DNA from: DATDAH01 sp963845425
GTDB taxonomy: Bacteria; Actinomycetota; Acidimicrobiia; Acidimicrobiales; DATDAH01
Direction: 5' to 3'
Assembly (NCBI GenBank): GCA_963845425.1
Contig: CAWJSC010000010.1
Coordinates: forward strand, 62,001-126,000
DNA: 64,000 nt
Below are positions 24,345-34,109 of this stretch, in pieces. A model generated the notes under the pieces. It was given only the letters and a program-made list of their open reading frames with translations, ran no database searches and was not told where the DNA came from. Numbering within the stretch: position 1 is the first letter of the stretch; each line of letters opens with the position of its first letter. Made by a program: the position numbers and the translations under genes.

Positions 24345-25485
24345 ATGCGCTTCACCGAGGAGCACGACCTCTTCCGCAAGACGGTGCGCGACGTCGTCGA
24401 GCGGGAGATCAACCCCCACGTCGACGCCTGGGAGGCCGCGGGACGGTTCCCGGCTCACGAGCTGTTCCCGGTGCTGGGCGCGGCCGGGCTCCTGGGCATC
24501 GAGTACGACCCGGCCTACGGCGGGCAGGGCGCCGACCACAGCTTCACCGTCGTCTTCGGCGAGGAGATCGGCCGGATCGCCTGTGGGGGCGTGCCCATGG
24601 CCATCTCGGTGCAGACCGACATGGCCACGCCGTCGCTGCACCGCTACGGCAGTGAGGAGCTCAAGCAGGCGTTCCTGGTGCCGGCCGTCGCCGGGACCGC
24701 GGTCGCCGCCATCGCCGTCACCGAGCCCGACGCGGGCTCCGACGTGGCCGGTCTGCGCACGCGGGCTCGCCGCGACGGCGACGAGTGGGTCATCGACGGC
24801 ACGAAGCTCTACATCACCAACGGGGCCCAGGCCGACTGGATCTGTGTCCTGGCCCGCACCTCCGACGAAGGCGGCGCGCGCGGGGATCTCCCAGATGATC
24901 GTGCCCACCGACACCCCGGGCATGGCGGTCAGTCGCACGCTGGACAAGCTGGGGATGCGGTCCTCGGACACCGCCGAACTGGTCTTCGACGGCGTGCGGG
25001 TGCCGGTCGAGCACCTCATCGGGACCGAGGGGCGGGGCTTCCAGCAGCAGATGGAGCAGTTCCAGCAGGAGCGGATGATCGCCTGCTACCAGGCGGTGGG
25101 CTCCATGGAGCAGGCGCTCACGACCACCCGGTCCTACCTGGGCCACCGGCAGGCATTCGGCGGTCCGCTGTACGCCAACGACTACCTGTCGTACTCGCTG
25201 GCCGAGGTGGCCGCCGAGGTCGACCTGCTCAAGCACTACAACTACGCGTGCGCCGAGGCCTTCGTCGCCGGCGCCGACACCAAGCGGATGGTCGCCATCG
25301 CCAAGTTGACCGCCGGCCGCCTCCTCCGCCGGGTGGCCGACGTGTGCCTCCAGTTCCACGGTGGCCTGGGCTACATGGAGGAGCACTGGACGGCGCGCTA
25401 CCTCCGGGACCAGCGCCTCTGGGCCATCGGCGGGGGGGCGGACGAGGTCATGCTGCGCACCATCGCCCAGCTCGACAGCCCCTGA
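24345..25485 (+). CDS. Acyl-CoA dehydrogenase (one frameshift)
   Basis: The N-terminal half (from MRFTEEHDLFRKTVRDVVE) carries the FAD-domain motif AVTEPDAGSDVAGLRT and reads to about 24875. There the frame shifts and continues GISQMIVPTDTPGM, QFQQERMIACYQAVG, LQFHGGLGYMEEHWTARYLRD, ending TIAQLDSP at 25485. Joined length is about 379 residues, normal for the family. It should oxidise an acyl-CoA to the 2-enoyl-CoA with transfer to ETF; chain length is not clear, although the sequence resembles the long-chain/citronellyl-type branch. It sits directly after gcdH. Confidence 0.85.
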
Positions 25486-25591
25486 ACATCGAAGAGGGCG
25501 AGAACTGCTTGAGATGACCTGAAAAGGCCGCGAAGATCCCTGGATCCGTTTCCGGCTCAAGTCTCACGCTCCGTGGTCGATCTGGTGGGGG

Positions 25592-26793
25592 ATGCCCCGC
25601 CGCCGCCCCTTCGCGGTCGCCGTGGTCGTCGCCGCCGCACTGCTGGGCCCGGGTGCCCCGCTGCTGGCGCAGGACGACCAGCGGCCGCCGCCGTCGAATC
25701 CCACGACCCCCAGCACGACCTCCACGCCCCGGCCCACGGGGATCGACGTCGGTCACACCGGGGACCAGAGCGGGGCAACCCCACGTCCCGACGACGACGT
25801 CGTCGACGTCGAGCCCGCCGATCCCGCCAACGTCAACGAGGTGCTGCGCATCAGCGGCGAGGAGGCCCAGGCCCGCCGCGACGCCGTGCGGGCCGAACTG
25901 GACGCCCTGCTGGCCCGCATCCACCGGCTGGAGGCCGACATCGCCGCCTTCGACCGGCTCAGTGCCGACCTGGCCGTGCTCCAGCGGAAGGTGGCTCGCC
26001 AGGCCGTCAGAGCCCGGCTGCGGATGGTGGAGCGGGCCGTCGGTGCCTACGTGGCCGGCAACGACAGCGAGGTCGAGGCCGCCTACAGCGCGGACCCCAA
26101 CGAGGTCGAGGAGCGCAGCACGATCGTGCGCGCGATCATGGAAGCCGACCAGGACCGGGCCGACCTGTTGCTGGCCCGCCGCCTGGACGTGACTGCTCGG
26201 TTGAGCCGGGTCCTCGAGCAGGCGGCTCAGACCGAGGCCGAGCTCCGGGTCGCCCGGGCCCAGCGGGCCCCGCTGCGGGTCCGGCTCCGTTCCGCGGACT
26301 TCGCGCTACAGGTCTTCGAGGCGGGCAGCGAGATCGTGATCACCGGGTTCGTGTTCCCGATCACCGACCCGCACACGTTCTCCTCCACCTTCGGAGCGCC
26401 TCGTTCCGGCGGCCGAAGCCATGAAGGCGCGGACATCTTCGCGCCACGCTGGACCCCGTCGTGGCGACTGAGCGGGGCGTTCTCGACAATGTCGGTACCG
26501 GAACCCTCGGCGGCATCAAGCTGTGGCTCATCGGGGAGAGCGGGACGCAGTACTACTACGCCCACCTGCAGGCCTATGCCGAAGGCGTACGCGACGGCAT
26601 GGTCGTCGAAGCCGGTGAGGTCATCGGCTACACGGGCGACAGCGGAAACGCGGTCGGGACACCGACGCACACACATTTCGAGATCCACCCCGACGGCGGC
26701 GATGCGATCGATCCCTACCCGTTGCTCCATGCGGTGGACCTGATCGACGGCGAGCACGTGCTGCCCCTGCCGGCGGCGGCCACTCGGCCGTAG
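25592..26793 (+). CDS. Secreted M23 metallopeptidase with coiled coil (one frameshift)
   Basis: The signal peptide PFAVAVVVAAALLGPGAPLLA ends at AQ near residue 27. A Pro/Thr-rich stretch and a long coiled coil (residues 75-230) follow. The LytM domain starts VFPITDPHTFSSTFGAPRS, with metal ligands in HEGADIFAP. The frame breaks near 26448. The rest, LDPVVATERGVL to QYYYAHLQAY and HTHFEIHP (second His-x-His), is in another frame ending at 26793. Joined length is about 400 residues. Such EnvC/NlpD-like proteins cut peptidoglycan crosslinks or activate amidases in cell separation. A second one lies at 32922. Confidence 0.82.
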
Positions 26794-26796
26794 CCT
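26791..26796 (+). promoter_or_regulatory. -10 element of the dehydratase-like gene (leaderless)
   Basis: TAGCCT lies seven bases before the GTG at 26804. It overlaps the stop codon of the M23 gene. Confidence 0.5.
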
Positions 26797-26803
26797 CCGG
26801 CGG

Positions 26804-27748
26804 GTGGTCGGCCCGGACAACGTCATCGCGCTCGATGACATCGAGGCCGCCGCCGAACGCATCGCCGGCCACGTCCGGGTCACCCCCGTGCTCCGCCCCG
26901 GCGCGGGGGCCTTCGGCCTCGACCTCGACCCGGTCCTCAAGCTGGAGCTGCTCCAGCACACGGGGTCCTTCAAGCCCCGCGGGGCGTTCAACCGCATCCT
27001 GGCCAACGAGGTGCCTGAGGCCGGGGTGATCGCCGCATCGGGCGGCAACCACGCCGCGGCCGTGGCCCACGCCGCGACCGAGCTGGGCCTGCCCGCCGAG
27101 ATCCACGTGCCCGAGGCCGCACCCGCCATCAAGCTCGAGCGCCTGGCCCGGTATCCCGTGGACGTCCGCCGCACCGGTGCGCTCTACGACGACGCCCAAG
27201 CCGCCTGTGACCTCCGGGCCGCCGAGACGGGCGCCCTCGTCTGCCACCCCTACGACCTGCCTGAGGTGCTCGCCGGCCAGGGGACCGTCGGCCGGGAGTT
27301 GGCGGCGCAGGCCCCAGAGGTCGACACCGTGCTCGTGGCCGTCGGCGGTGGCGGGCTGATCGGCGGCGTGGCCTCCTGGTACCGGGGGCGCACGAAGGTC
27401 GTGGCCGTCGAGCCCGAGACCTCGCGGTCCCTGGGCGCGGCCCTCGAGGCCGGCCACCCGGTGGACGTGACCGTGTCGGGCCTGGCGTCGGACTCCCTCG
27501 GGACCCGCCAGGTCGGCGCCTGGCCCTTCGCCGCGGCGCAGCGGTGGGTGGACGACGCGGTCACCGTGCCCGACGCCGCCATCGCCGACGCCCAGCGAGC
27601 CCTGTGGCGGGAGCTCCGCCTGGTGGTGGAGCCGGGGGGCGCCGCCGCCCTGGCCGCCCTGCTCTCGGGCGCCTACCGCCCTGAGCCCGGCGAACAGGTC
27701 GCCGTGCTCGTCTGCGGGGCCAACACCGACCCGACGGGAGTGATCTGA
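26804..27748 (+). CDS. Threonine/serine dehydratase-like PLP enzyme (fold type II)
   Basis: 314 residues. The PLP lysine is in TGSFKPRGAFNRIL; the substrate-carboxylate loop is ASGGNHAAAVAHAA; the phosphate cradle is GGGGLIGG. The C-terminal regulatory ACT domain of biosynthetic IlvA is absent, so it belongs with catabolic threonine/serine dehydratases or racemase-dehydratases. It would release ammonia from a hydroxy amino acid to give a 2-oxo acid. Its stop overlaps the ATG of the SRPBCC gene (TGATG). Confidence 0.85.
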   Translation: MVGPDNVIALDDIEAAAERIAGHVRVTPVLRPGAGAFGLDLDPVLKLELLQHTGSFKPRGAFNRILANEVPEAGVIAASGGNHAAAVAHAATELGLPAEIHVPEAAPAIKLERLARYPVDVRRTGALYDDAQAACDLRAAETGALVCHPYDLPEVLAGQGTVGRELAAQAPEVDTVLVAVGGGGLIGGVASWYRGRTKVVAVEPETSRSLGAALEAGHPVDVTVSGLASDSLGTRQVGAWPFAAAQRWVDDAVTVPDAAIADAQRALWRELRLVVEPGGAAALAALLSGAYRPEPGEQVAVLVCGANTDPTGVI

Positions 27749-28188
27749 TGGAACGGACCGAACAGGTGGGGACCCCCGCGCCGCCCGAGCAGCTCTACCT
27801 GGTGGTCGAGGACCTCGGCCGGTACAGCGAGTGGCTGGACATCGTGGTGCGGGCCACCCCGTCCGAGGCGCTGGCCGGCGACGCGGGCCCGGCCTGGTCG
27901 GTGGAGCTGCGCGGTCGGCTGGGCCCGCTGGCCCGCTCCAAGCGCCTGCGCATGGTTCGCACCGTCCACGAGACCCCCGAGCGGGTGGTGTTCGAGCGGC
28001 GGGAGGCGGGCGAGCGCACCCGGTCGCCCTGGACGCTCACCGCCGAGGTGGCTCCGACCCCCGACGGCAGCCGCCTCACCATGTCCCTGCACTACGGCGG
28101 TGCGCTCTGGGGCCCGATGCTCGAGCGCCTGCTGGCCGACGAGGTCGAGCGGGCCCGGCCCCGACTGGTCGCCCTGCTGGAGGCCTGA
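27748..28188 (+). CDS. SRPBCC (START-like) family protein
   Basis: 146 residues with the polyketide-cyclase/START-like pattern: MERTEQVGTPAPPEQLYLVV, then DLGRYSEWLD near the N-terminus, beta strands with RMVRTVHETPERVVFERRE, and a C-terminal helix LERLLADEVERARPRLVALLEA that would line a hydrophobic pocket. These proteins bind lipids or act as cyclases or co-chaperones; no specific ligand can be given. It is translationally coupled to the dehydratase-like gene and convergent with the ABC cluster. Confidence 0.8.
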   Translation: MERTEQVGTPAPPEQLYLVVEDLGRYSEWLDIVVRATPSEALAGDAGPAWSVELRGRLGPLARSKRLRMVRTVHETPERVVFERREAGERTRSPWTLTAEVAPTPDGSRLTMSLHYGGALWGPMLERLLADEVERARPRLVALLEA

Positions 28189-28208
28189 GGCCCTCAGGCG
28201 GCCCTTCG

Positions 28209-29001
28209 TCATCCCCGACGTCGGGCTCGGGCCGTCCACCGCCCGTCGCGGTGCTCGACGTCCAAAGCCAGACCGAAGGCCTCGCCCAGCACCCGGCCGG
28301 TGATCACCGCGGCGATCGGGCCCTGGTCCACGACGACGCCCGCCGCCAACACGAGGGCATGGGTGAAGCCCTCGGGGATCTCGTCGACGTGATGGGTGAC
28401 CAGGACCAGGGGCGGGGTCGTGGGGTCACGGGCCAGGTCGGTGAGGCGCCCGAGCAGGTCCTCGCGGCCGCCGAGGTCGAGGCCGGCCGTCGGCTCGTCG
28501 AGCAGGACCAGGTCGGGGTCGGTCATCAGCGTGCGGGCCAGTTGGACCCGCTGACGCTCACCGGAGCTGAGGGTGCCGAAGGCCTGGTCGGCGCGGTCGC
28601 CCACCCCGAAGCGGTCGAGGAGCGTCGTCCGCCCGGGCCCGGTCGGCGTCGTCGTAGCTGTGCCACCAGGCCTCGAGGGCGCCGAAGCGGGCGGTCATCA
28701 CGGCGTCCCGGGCGGTGACCTGCGGTCGCACCTGGTCGGCCAGGGCGGCGCTGGCCAGGCCGATCCGTGGCCGCAGGGCCCGTACGTCGAGGTGGCCCAC
28801 GGCCTGGCCCAGCACGCGGACCGAGCCGGCGGTCGGGTGCAGGTAGAGGGAAGCCACTCGCAGCAGCGTCGTCTTGCCCGACCCGTTGGGCCCGAGCACC
28901 ACCCATCGTTGTCCGTCCTCCACGGTCCAGGCGAGATCGGACAGCACGGTCCGGCCGTCGATCCGGACCGAGACGTGATCGAGCTTGAGGGCGGCGGCCA
29001 T
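28209..29001 (-). CDS. ABC transporter ATP-binding protein (one frameshift)
   Basis: The N-terminal half from 29001 holds Walker A (VLGPNGSGKTTLLRV) and a Q-loop region. After an indel near 28633 the next frame gives FGVGDRADQAF, signature FGTLSSGERQRVQLA, Walker B DLVLLDEPTAGLD and the H-loop VTHHVDEI, ending at 28209. Joined length is about 264 residues, normal for a stand-alone ATPase. It lacks a membrane partner here. It follows two ABC exporter genes on the same strand with one base between stop and start (TGAGATG), so it is in their transcript. Substrate unknown. Confidence 0.82.
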
Positions 29002-29002
29002 C

Positions 29003-30919
29003 TCAGGGCCCGTCCATGTGGCGCTCCCAGGTGGCGAACATGGCGGCGTAGACCCCGCCCTGGGCCACGAGGTCGTCGTGGGGGCCCTGCTCGACGATGC
29101 GGCCGCCCTCGACGACCACGATGCGGTCAGCCCGCTGAGCGGTCGCCAGACGGTGGGCGATGACGATCGCCGTCCGACCCTCGAGGACCACGTCGAGCGC
29201 CCGCTCCACCTTGGCCTCCGAGGTCAGGTCCAGGTTCGAGGTGGCCTCGTCGAGGACGAGCACCCGGGGCCGGGCGAAGAAGGCCCGGGCCAGGGCCAGG
29301 AGCTGGCGTTCACCGGAGGAGAGGGAGACGCCCCGCTCGTGCACGGGGGTGTCCAGGCCGGCGGGCAGCCGCTCGACGAGGTCGTCGATGCCCACGGTCC
29401 GGCAGGTCGCCCAGACCTCCTCGTCGGAGGCGTCGGGCCGGGCGAAGGCGATGTTGTCCCGGATCGACCCGTTGAACAGGAACGGCTCCTGAGGGACGAC
29501 GCCGATCTGGCGGCGCAGGGAGGCGATGGTGACGTCCCGCACGTCGTGGCCGTCGAGCAGCACGGCGCCCGAGTCGACGTCGTAGAGGCGGGTCACCAGC
29601 TTGGCCACGGTGGACTTGCCCGCGCCGGTCGTGCCCACGAAGGAGACCGTCTCGCCCGGCTCGATGCGCAGGTCGATGCCGTCGAGCACGGGCTGGCCCG
29701 GTACGTAGGAGAAGTGGACGTCCCGGAGCTCGACGGCCCCCTCCAGGGGCGGGAGGTCCACGGCGTCGGTGGCCTCGAGGACCCCGGGCTCGGTGTCGAG
29801 CAGGTCCCGCAGCTTGGTCACCGCGGCCTGGCCCTGCTGGTAGGTGTTGTAGAGCTGGACGAGCTGCTGGATGGGGGCGAAGAAGGCGGTGACGTAGAGG
29901 ACGAAGGCGGTCAGCTCGCCCACCGTCAGCTGGTCGTCGAGGACGAAGGCCCCGCCGATGGCCAGGATCATGGCCTGGGCCAGCACGCCCACCGTCTCGG
30001 TGGCGGGGCCGTAGACGGCGCCCACCCGGGCGGTGTAGAGGTTGGCGTCGCGGTATTCGCCGACGATGTTGCCGTGGCTGTCGACGTTGTGGCGCCGCCG
30101 GTTGTGGGCCACCAGCACCCGGATGCCCGAGAGGCTCTCCTGGAGGTCGGCCAGCACGTCGGCGATGCGGTCCCGCACCATCGTGTAGCCCCGGTCGGAG
30201 GCGGACCGGAACCACAGGGTCAGGCCCAGCATCACCGGCACCACCACGACCAGGGTGATGAGCGCCAACTCGGGGTTGAGCGTGAACAGGATGACCGTGA
30301 CCACGATCAGGGTCAGGGCCTGGACCGCCAGGTTGACCAGGCCCTCCTGGAAGAGCTGGCTGAGCGACTCGATGTCGCTGGTCATCCGGCTCATGAGCCG
30401 GCCCGCCTTCTCGTCGGTGTAGAAGTCCAAGGACAGGCGCTGCAGGTGGGAGAACACCCGCAGGCGGAGCTGGTACATGAGGCGCTCGCCGAGGCGCCCG
30501 GTGAAGCGGATCCGGGCGGTGCCGGCCAGGACGCTGATGAGGATGGCCGCGAGGTAGAGCCCGGTGACGGTGACCAGGACACCGGTGTCCTGTTCCGACA
30601 CGCCCTGGTCGATGCCGATCTGGGTCAGCAGGGGACCGGCCTGCAGGGTGATGGTCTCGAGCACCACCAGGCCGAAGGCCCCGAGCAGCCCGAGCCGGTG
30701 GGGCGCCAGGAAGTGGCGCAGCGTCAGGGTGGACTGGCCGGTCTCGCGCTGGACGAAGTGGACCTCGGGCTCGGCGTGCTCGGGTTCGGCGTCGAGGATC
30801 GCCTCCACCCGCTCGGCCAGCTCCGCGGGCACGCCCGCGAACGGGAGGCCGGCGGCCGCGCTCTGGACCACCGCGCTGCCCCCGCCCATCGGCCCGCCGG
30901 CGGGCCCACCCCACGCCAT
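29003..30919 (-). CDS. ABC exporter half-transporter B (catalytic-site member)
   Basis: 638 residues: an N-terminal extension (1-85), a six-helix transmembrane domain (about 90-370) and a nucleotide-binding domain. The NBD has Walker A GTTGAGKSTVAKL, signature SLSSGERQLLALA and Walker B VLVLDEATSNLD with the catalytic Glu, plus IVIAHRL. It starts on the stop of the gene upstream (TGATG), so it should pair with that protein as a heterodimeric lipid or drug exporter in the cytoplasmic membrane. Confidence 0.88.
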   Translation of the reverse strand: MAWGGPAGGPMGGGSAVVQSAAAGLPFAGVPAELAERVEAILDAEPEHAEPEVHFVQRETGQSTLTLRHFLAPHRLGLLGAFGLVVLETITLQAGPLLTQIGIDQGVSEQDTGVLVTVTGLYLAAILISVLAGTARIRFTGRLGERLMYQLRLRVFSHLQRLSLDFYTDEKAGRLMSRMTSDIESLSQLFQEGLVNLAVQALTLIVVTVILFTLNPELALITLVVVVPVMLGLTLWFRSASDRGYTMVRDRIADVLADLQESLSGIRVLVAHNRRRHNVDSHGNIVGEYRDANLYTARVGAVYGPATETVGVLAQAMILAIGGAFVLDDQLTVGELTAFVLYVTAFFAPIQQLVQLYNTYQQGQAAVTKLRDLLDTEPGVLEATDAVDLPPLEGAVELRDVHFSYVPGQPVLDGIDLRIEPGETVSFVGTTGAGKSTVAKLVTRLYDVDSGAVLLDGHDVRDVTIASLRRQIGVVPQEPFLFNGSIRDNIAFARPDASDEEVWATCRTVGIDDLVERLPAGLDTPVHERGVSLSSGERQLLALARAFFARPRVLVLDEATSNLDLTSEAKVERALDVVLEGRTAIVIAHRLATAQRADRIVVVEGGRIVEQGPHDDLVAQGGVYAAMFATWERHMDGP

Positions 30920-32832
30920 CAGCCGACCGCCCCGTCGTCGGCGGCGGGGTCGGCGAGGTCGTCGTCGGGATCCTCGAGGTGGGAGACGATGTCGACGTAC
31001 CGGGGCTCGGTGGCCAGGAGCTCGCTGTGGGTGCCGACGGCGGCCACCTGTCCGTGCTCGAGCAGGACGACGCGGTCGGCCAGGGCGATGCTGGAGAGCC
31101 GGTGGGCCACGATGATCGTGGTGCGGTCGGTGAGCGCACCGGTGAGGGCGTCGTGGATCGCCTCCTCGACGTGGACGTCCACCGCGCTGGTGGCGTCGTC
31201 GAGCACCAGGAGGCGGGGGTCAGCCAGGATGATCCGGGCCAACGCGATGCGCTGGCGCTGGCCGCCGGAGAGCGTGTAGCCCCGCTCGCCGACGACGGTG
31301 TCGTAGCCCTCGGGCAGGTCGGTGATGAATCCGTGGGCCTGAGCGGCGCGGGCCGCAGCCTCGACGTCCTCGCCACTCGCGTCGGGCCGGCCGTAGGCGA
31401 TGTTGTCCCGGATGGGGACCGAGAACAGGAAGGGCTCATCGGTGACGATCCCCACCGACGCCCGCAGGCTCAGCACGGTCAGGTCCCGCACGTCCTGGCC
31501 GTCGACGAGGACGGCGCCCGCGCTGACGTCGTAGAAGCGGGGGATCAGGCGGGCCACGGTGGACTTGCCGCTGGCGGTTCGCCCGACCAGGGCCACCGTC
31601 TCGCCGGCCTCGATGGTGAGGTCGAAGCCGTTCAGCACCGGGGCGGCGTCGGCGGCGGTCGTGTAGGTGAAGTGCACGTCCCGGAAGTCGACCCGGCCCT
31701 GCGGCTCGATCAGGTCCACCGCGCCCGGTCGGTCGACGACGGCCGGGGCCTCGTCGAGGATCTCGTAGATGCGGCCCGCTGACGCCGCAGCCCGCTGGGT
31801 CATCATCAGGAAGAACCCGAGCATGCGGAACGGCGTCTGGAGCAGGACGACGTAAGCGGTGAAGGCCACGAGCGTGCCGATGCCGACCTGGCCGTCGATG
31901 GCCAACCAGCCGCCGTAGGCCAGGACGGCGGCCAGTCCCAGGCGAGGCAGGTTCTCCATGGCCGGGGCGTACGTGGCCCGGGCGTCGGCCTGGGAGACAT
32001 TGGCCCATCGGAGCCCCTCGGCGGCCCGGGCGAGGCCGGTGATCTGGCGCTCCTCGGCGGCGAAGGACTTGACCACCCGGACCCCGTTGACGTTCTCGTC
32101 GACGATGGTGGCCACGTCGGCCTGGCGGGCGGCGATGACCCACGAGAGCGGGAAGACCAGGTTCCGCAGGCGGGCCCCGATCACGTAGACGCCGGGGAGG
32201 GCGATCACCGCCACGATGGTCAGGCCCACGTGGATGGTGAGCATCACCGCCAGCGCCACGACGAAGCTGAGCAGGGACATCGCCATCAGCGGGGCGAAGG
32301 CGATGACCATCTGCACCGAGCGGATGTCGGAGTTGGCCCGGGAGATGATCTGGCCCGACTGGACCCGGTCGTAGAACGAGAACGACAGGCGGGTCAGGTG
32401 CCGGTAGAGGAGCTGTCGGAGGTCGTACTCGATGTCGTAGGCCAGCTTGAACAGGCCGTAGCGGTAGTAGAGGGCCATCAGGCCGCGGGCCAGGCCGAGG
32501 GCGACGAGGGCCCAGACGTAGGGGGTGAGGCTGTCGGTCTGGGCGACCACCGCGTTGTCGATGGCTTCGGCGGTGACGGCCGGGACGGCGACCTGGGCGG
32601 CCATGGCGACCAGGGCGGCCACGACCGAGGTCCACAGCAGGGCGTTGTGGGCCGTGATCACCGGCCGCATCCGGCGGATCCAGCCCTTGGCAGGGTCCGG
32701 GTCGACGGACCGTCGGGGGGCCGGGTAGCGCGGGATCACGCCGACGGGCTCGTAGGGATGGGCGTGGTCGTCGGCGGTCGGCGGCGCCACCCGTCGGCGC
32801 CCCGTGGGGGGCGACGGTGTGTCGACGGTCAT
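30919..32832 (-). CDS. ABC exporter half-transporter A (degenerate Walker B)
   Basis: 637 residues with the same layout: transmembrane domain (about 60-350) and NBD with GRTASGKSTVARL, signature TLSGGQRQRIALA and Walker B LLVLDDATSAVD. The residue after the Walker B Asp is Asp, not Glu, as in the degenerate site of heterodimeric exporters (TM287/288, BmrCD). The other protein keeps Glu, which fits a pair with one consensus and one degenerate ATP site. First gene of the three-gene ABC transcript, divergent from the M23 gene. Confidence 0.88.
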   Translation of the reverse strand: MTVDTPSPPTGRRRVAPPTADDHAHPYEPVGVIPRYPAPRRSVDPDPAKGWIRRMRPVITAHNALLWTSVVAALVAMAAQVAVPAVTAEAIDNAVVAQTDSLTPYVWALVALGLARGLMALYYRYGLFKLAYDIEYDLRQLLYRHLTRLSFSFYDRVQSGQIISRANSDIRSVQMVIAFAPLMAMSLLSFVVALAVMLTIHVGLTIVAVIALPGVYVIGARLRNLVFPLSWVIAARQADVATIVDENVNGVRVVKSFAAEERQITGLARAAEGLRWANVSQADARATYAPAMENLPRLGLAAVLAYGGWLAIDGQVGIGTLVAFTAYVVLLQTPFRMLGFFLMMTQRAAASAGRIYEILDEAPAVVDRPGAVDLIEPQGRVDFRDVHFTYTTAADAAPVLNGFDLTIEAGETVALVGRTASGKSTVARLIPRFYDVSAGAVLVDGQDVRDLTVLSLRASVGIVTDEPFLFSVPIRDNIAYGRPDASGEDVEAAARAAQAHGFITDLPEGYDTVVGERGYTLSGGQRQRIALARIILADPRLLVLDDATSAVDVHVEEAIHDALTGALTDRTTIIVAHRLSSIALADRVVLLEHGQVAAVGTHSELLATEPRYVDIVSHLEDPDDDLADPAADDGAVG

Positions 32833-32888
32833 GAGCGCAGCACGCTACCCGTGCCCCCGAGAGGCCTCATTCCGTCACCGAACCGCAA

Positions 32889-32913
32889 CGTGACCGGGGT
32901 GGTCACGTACCCT
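32889..32913. promoter_or_regulatory. Inverted repeat and -10 upstream of the M23 gene
   Basis: CGTGACC (32889-32895) pairs with GGTCACG (32901-32907) across five bases, and TACCCT (32908-32913) follows, eight bases before the GTG at 32922. The gap is shared with the divergent ABC genes. Regulator unknown. Confidence 0.45.
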
Positions 32914-32921
32914 GGTGGGTC

Positions 32922-33977
32922 GTGCGCCTGGTCCGTCTGTTCATCGTCGCCGCCCTTGTGGCGGGCGGGCTGGCGACGCTGCCGTCGCCTTCGGCATCCG
33001 GCGACGACATCGACGAGGTCCGGGCCCGGGCCCAGGCGGCCACCCAGGACCTGGCCGACGCCGAGGCCCGTCTCGGCCAGGTCGAGCAGGACATCACCAC
33101 CGCACGGCACCAGACCGAGGAGGCCCAGCGGGAGATCGCCGGCCTCCAGAGCCAGGTACAGGAGCTGGCGGTGCAGCAGTACGTGCGACCCACCGAGGTG
33201 TTGTTCCTGGTGGGCGAGGACCTCACCCGCCAGACCCGGGCCGACGCCCTGGCCCGCATCGTCACCCGGGGCGACGTCGATGCCCTCGACCGCTTCCAGG
33301 GCGCCCAGGAGGACCTGGCGGCGGCCTCGGACCACCTGGCCCAGCTCCGGGCCGAGCAGGAGGACGCCGTCGCGGAGCTGGAGCAGCGCCAGGACGACCT
33401 CGAGGCCGAGCTGGCCCACCTGCAGGAACTGGAGCGCCAGCGCCTCGAGGCCGAGCAGCGGGCCCGCGAGGAGGCGGCCGCGGCGGCGGCTGCTGCCGCG
33501 GCGGCGGCCACCGACGATGGCGCCCCCGCCCCCGACGACGGTGGTGACGGCGGTGGTGACGGCGGCGGCGGCACCCCGCCCCCGAGTGGCGGTGGGATCA
33601 CCTGCCCGGTGCCGGGGTCGACGTTCGTGGACACCTGGGGCGCGCCCCGCTCCGGCGGGCGCAGCCACGAGGGCGTCGACATGATGGCGGGCTTCGGCAC
33701 GCACATCTACGCCCCGGCCAGCGGCACGGTGGAGTTCCGGACGGTGAGCACCGGCGGCCTGTCCTTCTACGTCTACGGCGACAACGGCGACACCTACTTC
33801 GGGACCCATCTCCAGGGCTACGAGGGCGGCAACCGCCACGTCAGCGCCGGTGAGTTCATCGGTTACGTGGGCGACAGCGGCAACGCCGCCGGCACACCGC
33901 ATCTCCACTTCGAGATCCACCCCGGCGGGGGTTCCGCGGTCAACCCGTACCCGGCCACGGCCGCCGCCTGCTTCTGA
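32922..33977 (+). CDS. Secreted M23 metallopeptidase with coiled coil (EnvC/NlpD-like)
   Basis: 351 residues. The signal peptide LFIVAALVAGGLATLPSPSAS is cut near residue 26. A coiled coil rich in Glu, Gln and Arg spans about 28-190, then an Ala run and a Gly/Asp linker. The C-terminal LytM domain has the zinc ligands in GRSHEGVDMMA and PHLHFEIHP, both intact, and ends PYPATAAACF. It shares FGAPRS/WGAPRSGGRSHEG and YVGDSGNA with the 25592 protein. It probably acts on peptidoglycan or on an amidase during division. Start by leaderless -10 (TACCCT). Confidence 0.88.
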   Translation: MRLVRLFIVAALVAGGLATLPSPSASGDDIDEVRARAQAATQDLADAEARLGQVEQDITTARHQTEEAQREIAGLQSQVQELAVQQYVRPTEVLFLVGEDLTRQTRADALARIVTRGDVDALDRFQGAQEDLAAASDHLAQLRAEQEDAVAELEQRQDDLEAELAHLQELERQRLEAEQRAREEAAAAAAAAAAAATDDGAPAPDDGGDGGGDGGGGTPPPSGGGITCPVPGSTFVDTWGAPRSGGRSHEGVDMMAGFGTHIYAPASGTVEFRTVSTGGLSFYVYGDNGDTYFGTHLQGYEGGNRHVSAGEFIGYVGDSGNAAGTPHLHFEIHPGGGSAVNPYPATAAACF

Positions 33978-33984
33978 CCTTCCC

Positions 33985-34036
33985 CGTTCTGGCGCCCGAT
34001 TTCGGGGCCCTGACCCCAGGATCGGGCGCCAGTACG
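33985..34036. repeat. Palindromic repeat, family copy 2 (52 bp)
   Basis: CGTTCTGGCGCCCGAT (33985-34000) pairs with ATCGGGCGCCAGTACG (34021-34036), 15 of 16 positions, around a GC-rich loop. It begins eight bases after the stop of the M23 gene. Confidence 0.8.
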
Positions 34037-34109
34037 CAGGGGCCGCTGCGGCGACGCATGATGGCGTCGTGTCGGTGGGCGAACGAGGGCGGGACCAGGG
34101 GGGACTGCG

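Noticed and set aside
32889..32907. Crp-type site
   Set aside because: GTGA and TCAC are nine bases apart, not six.
33475..33600. Tandem GCG/GGC repeats
   Set aside because: They encode an Ala run and a Gly/Asp linker in the M23 protein; an ordinary low-complexity linker.
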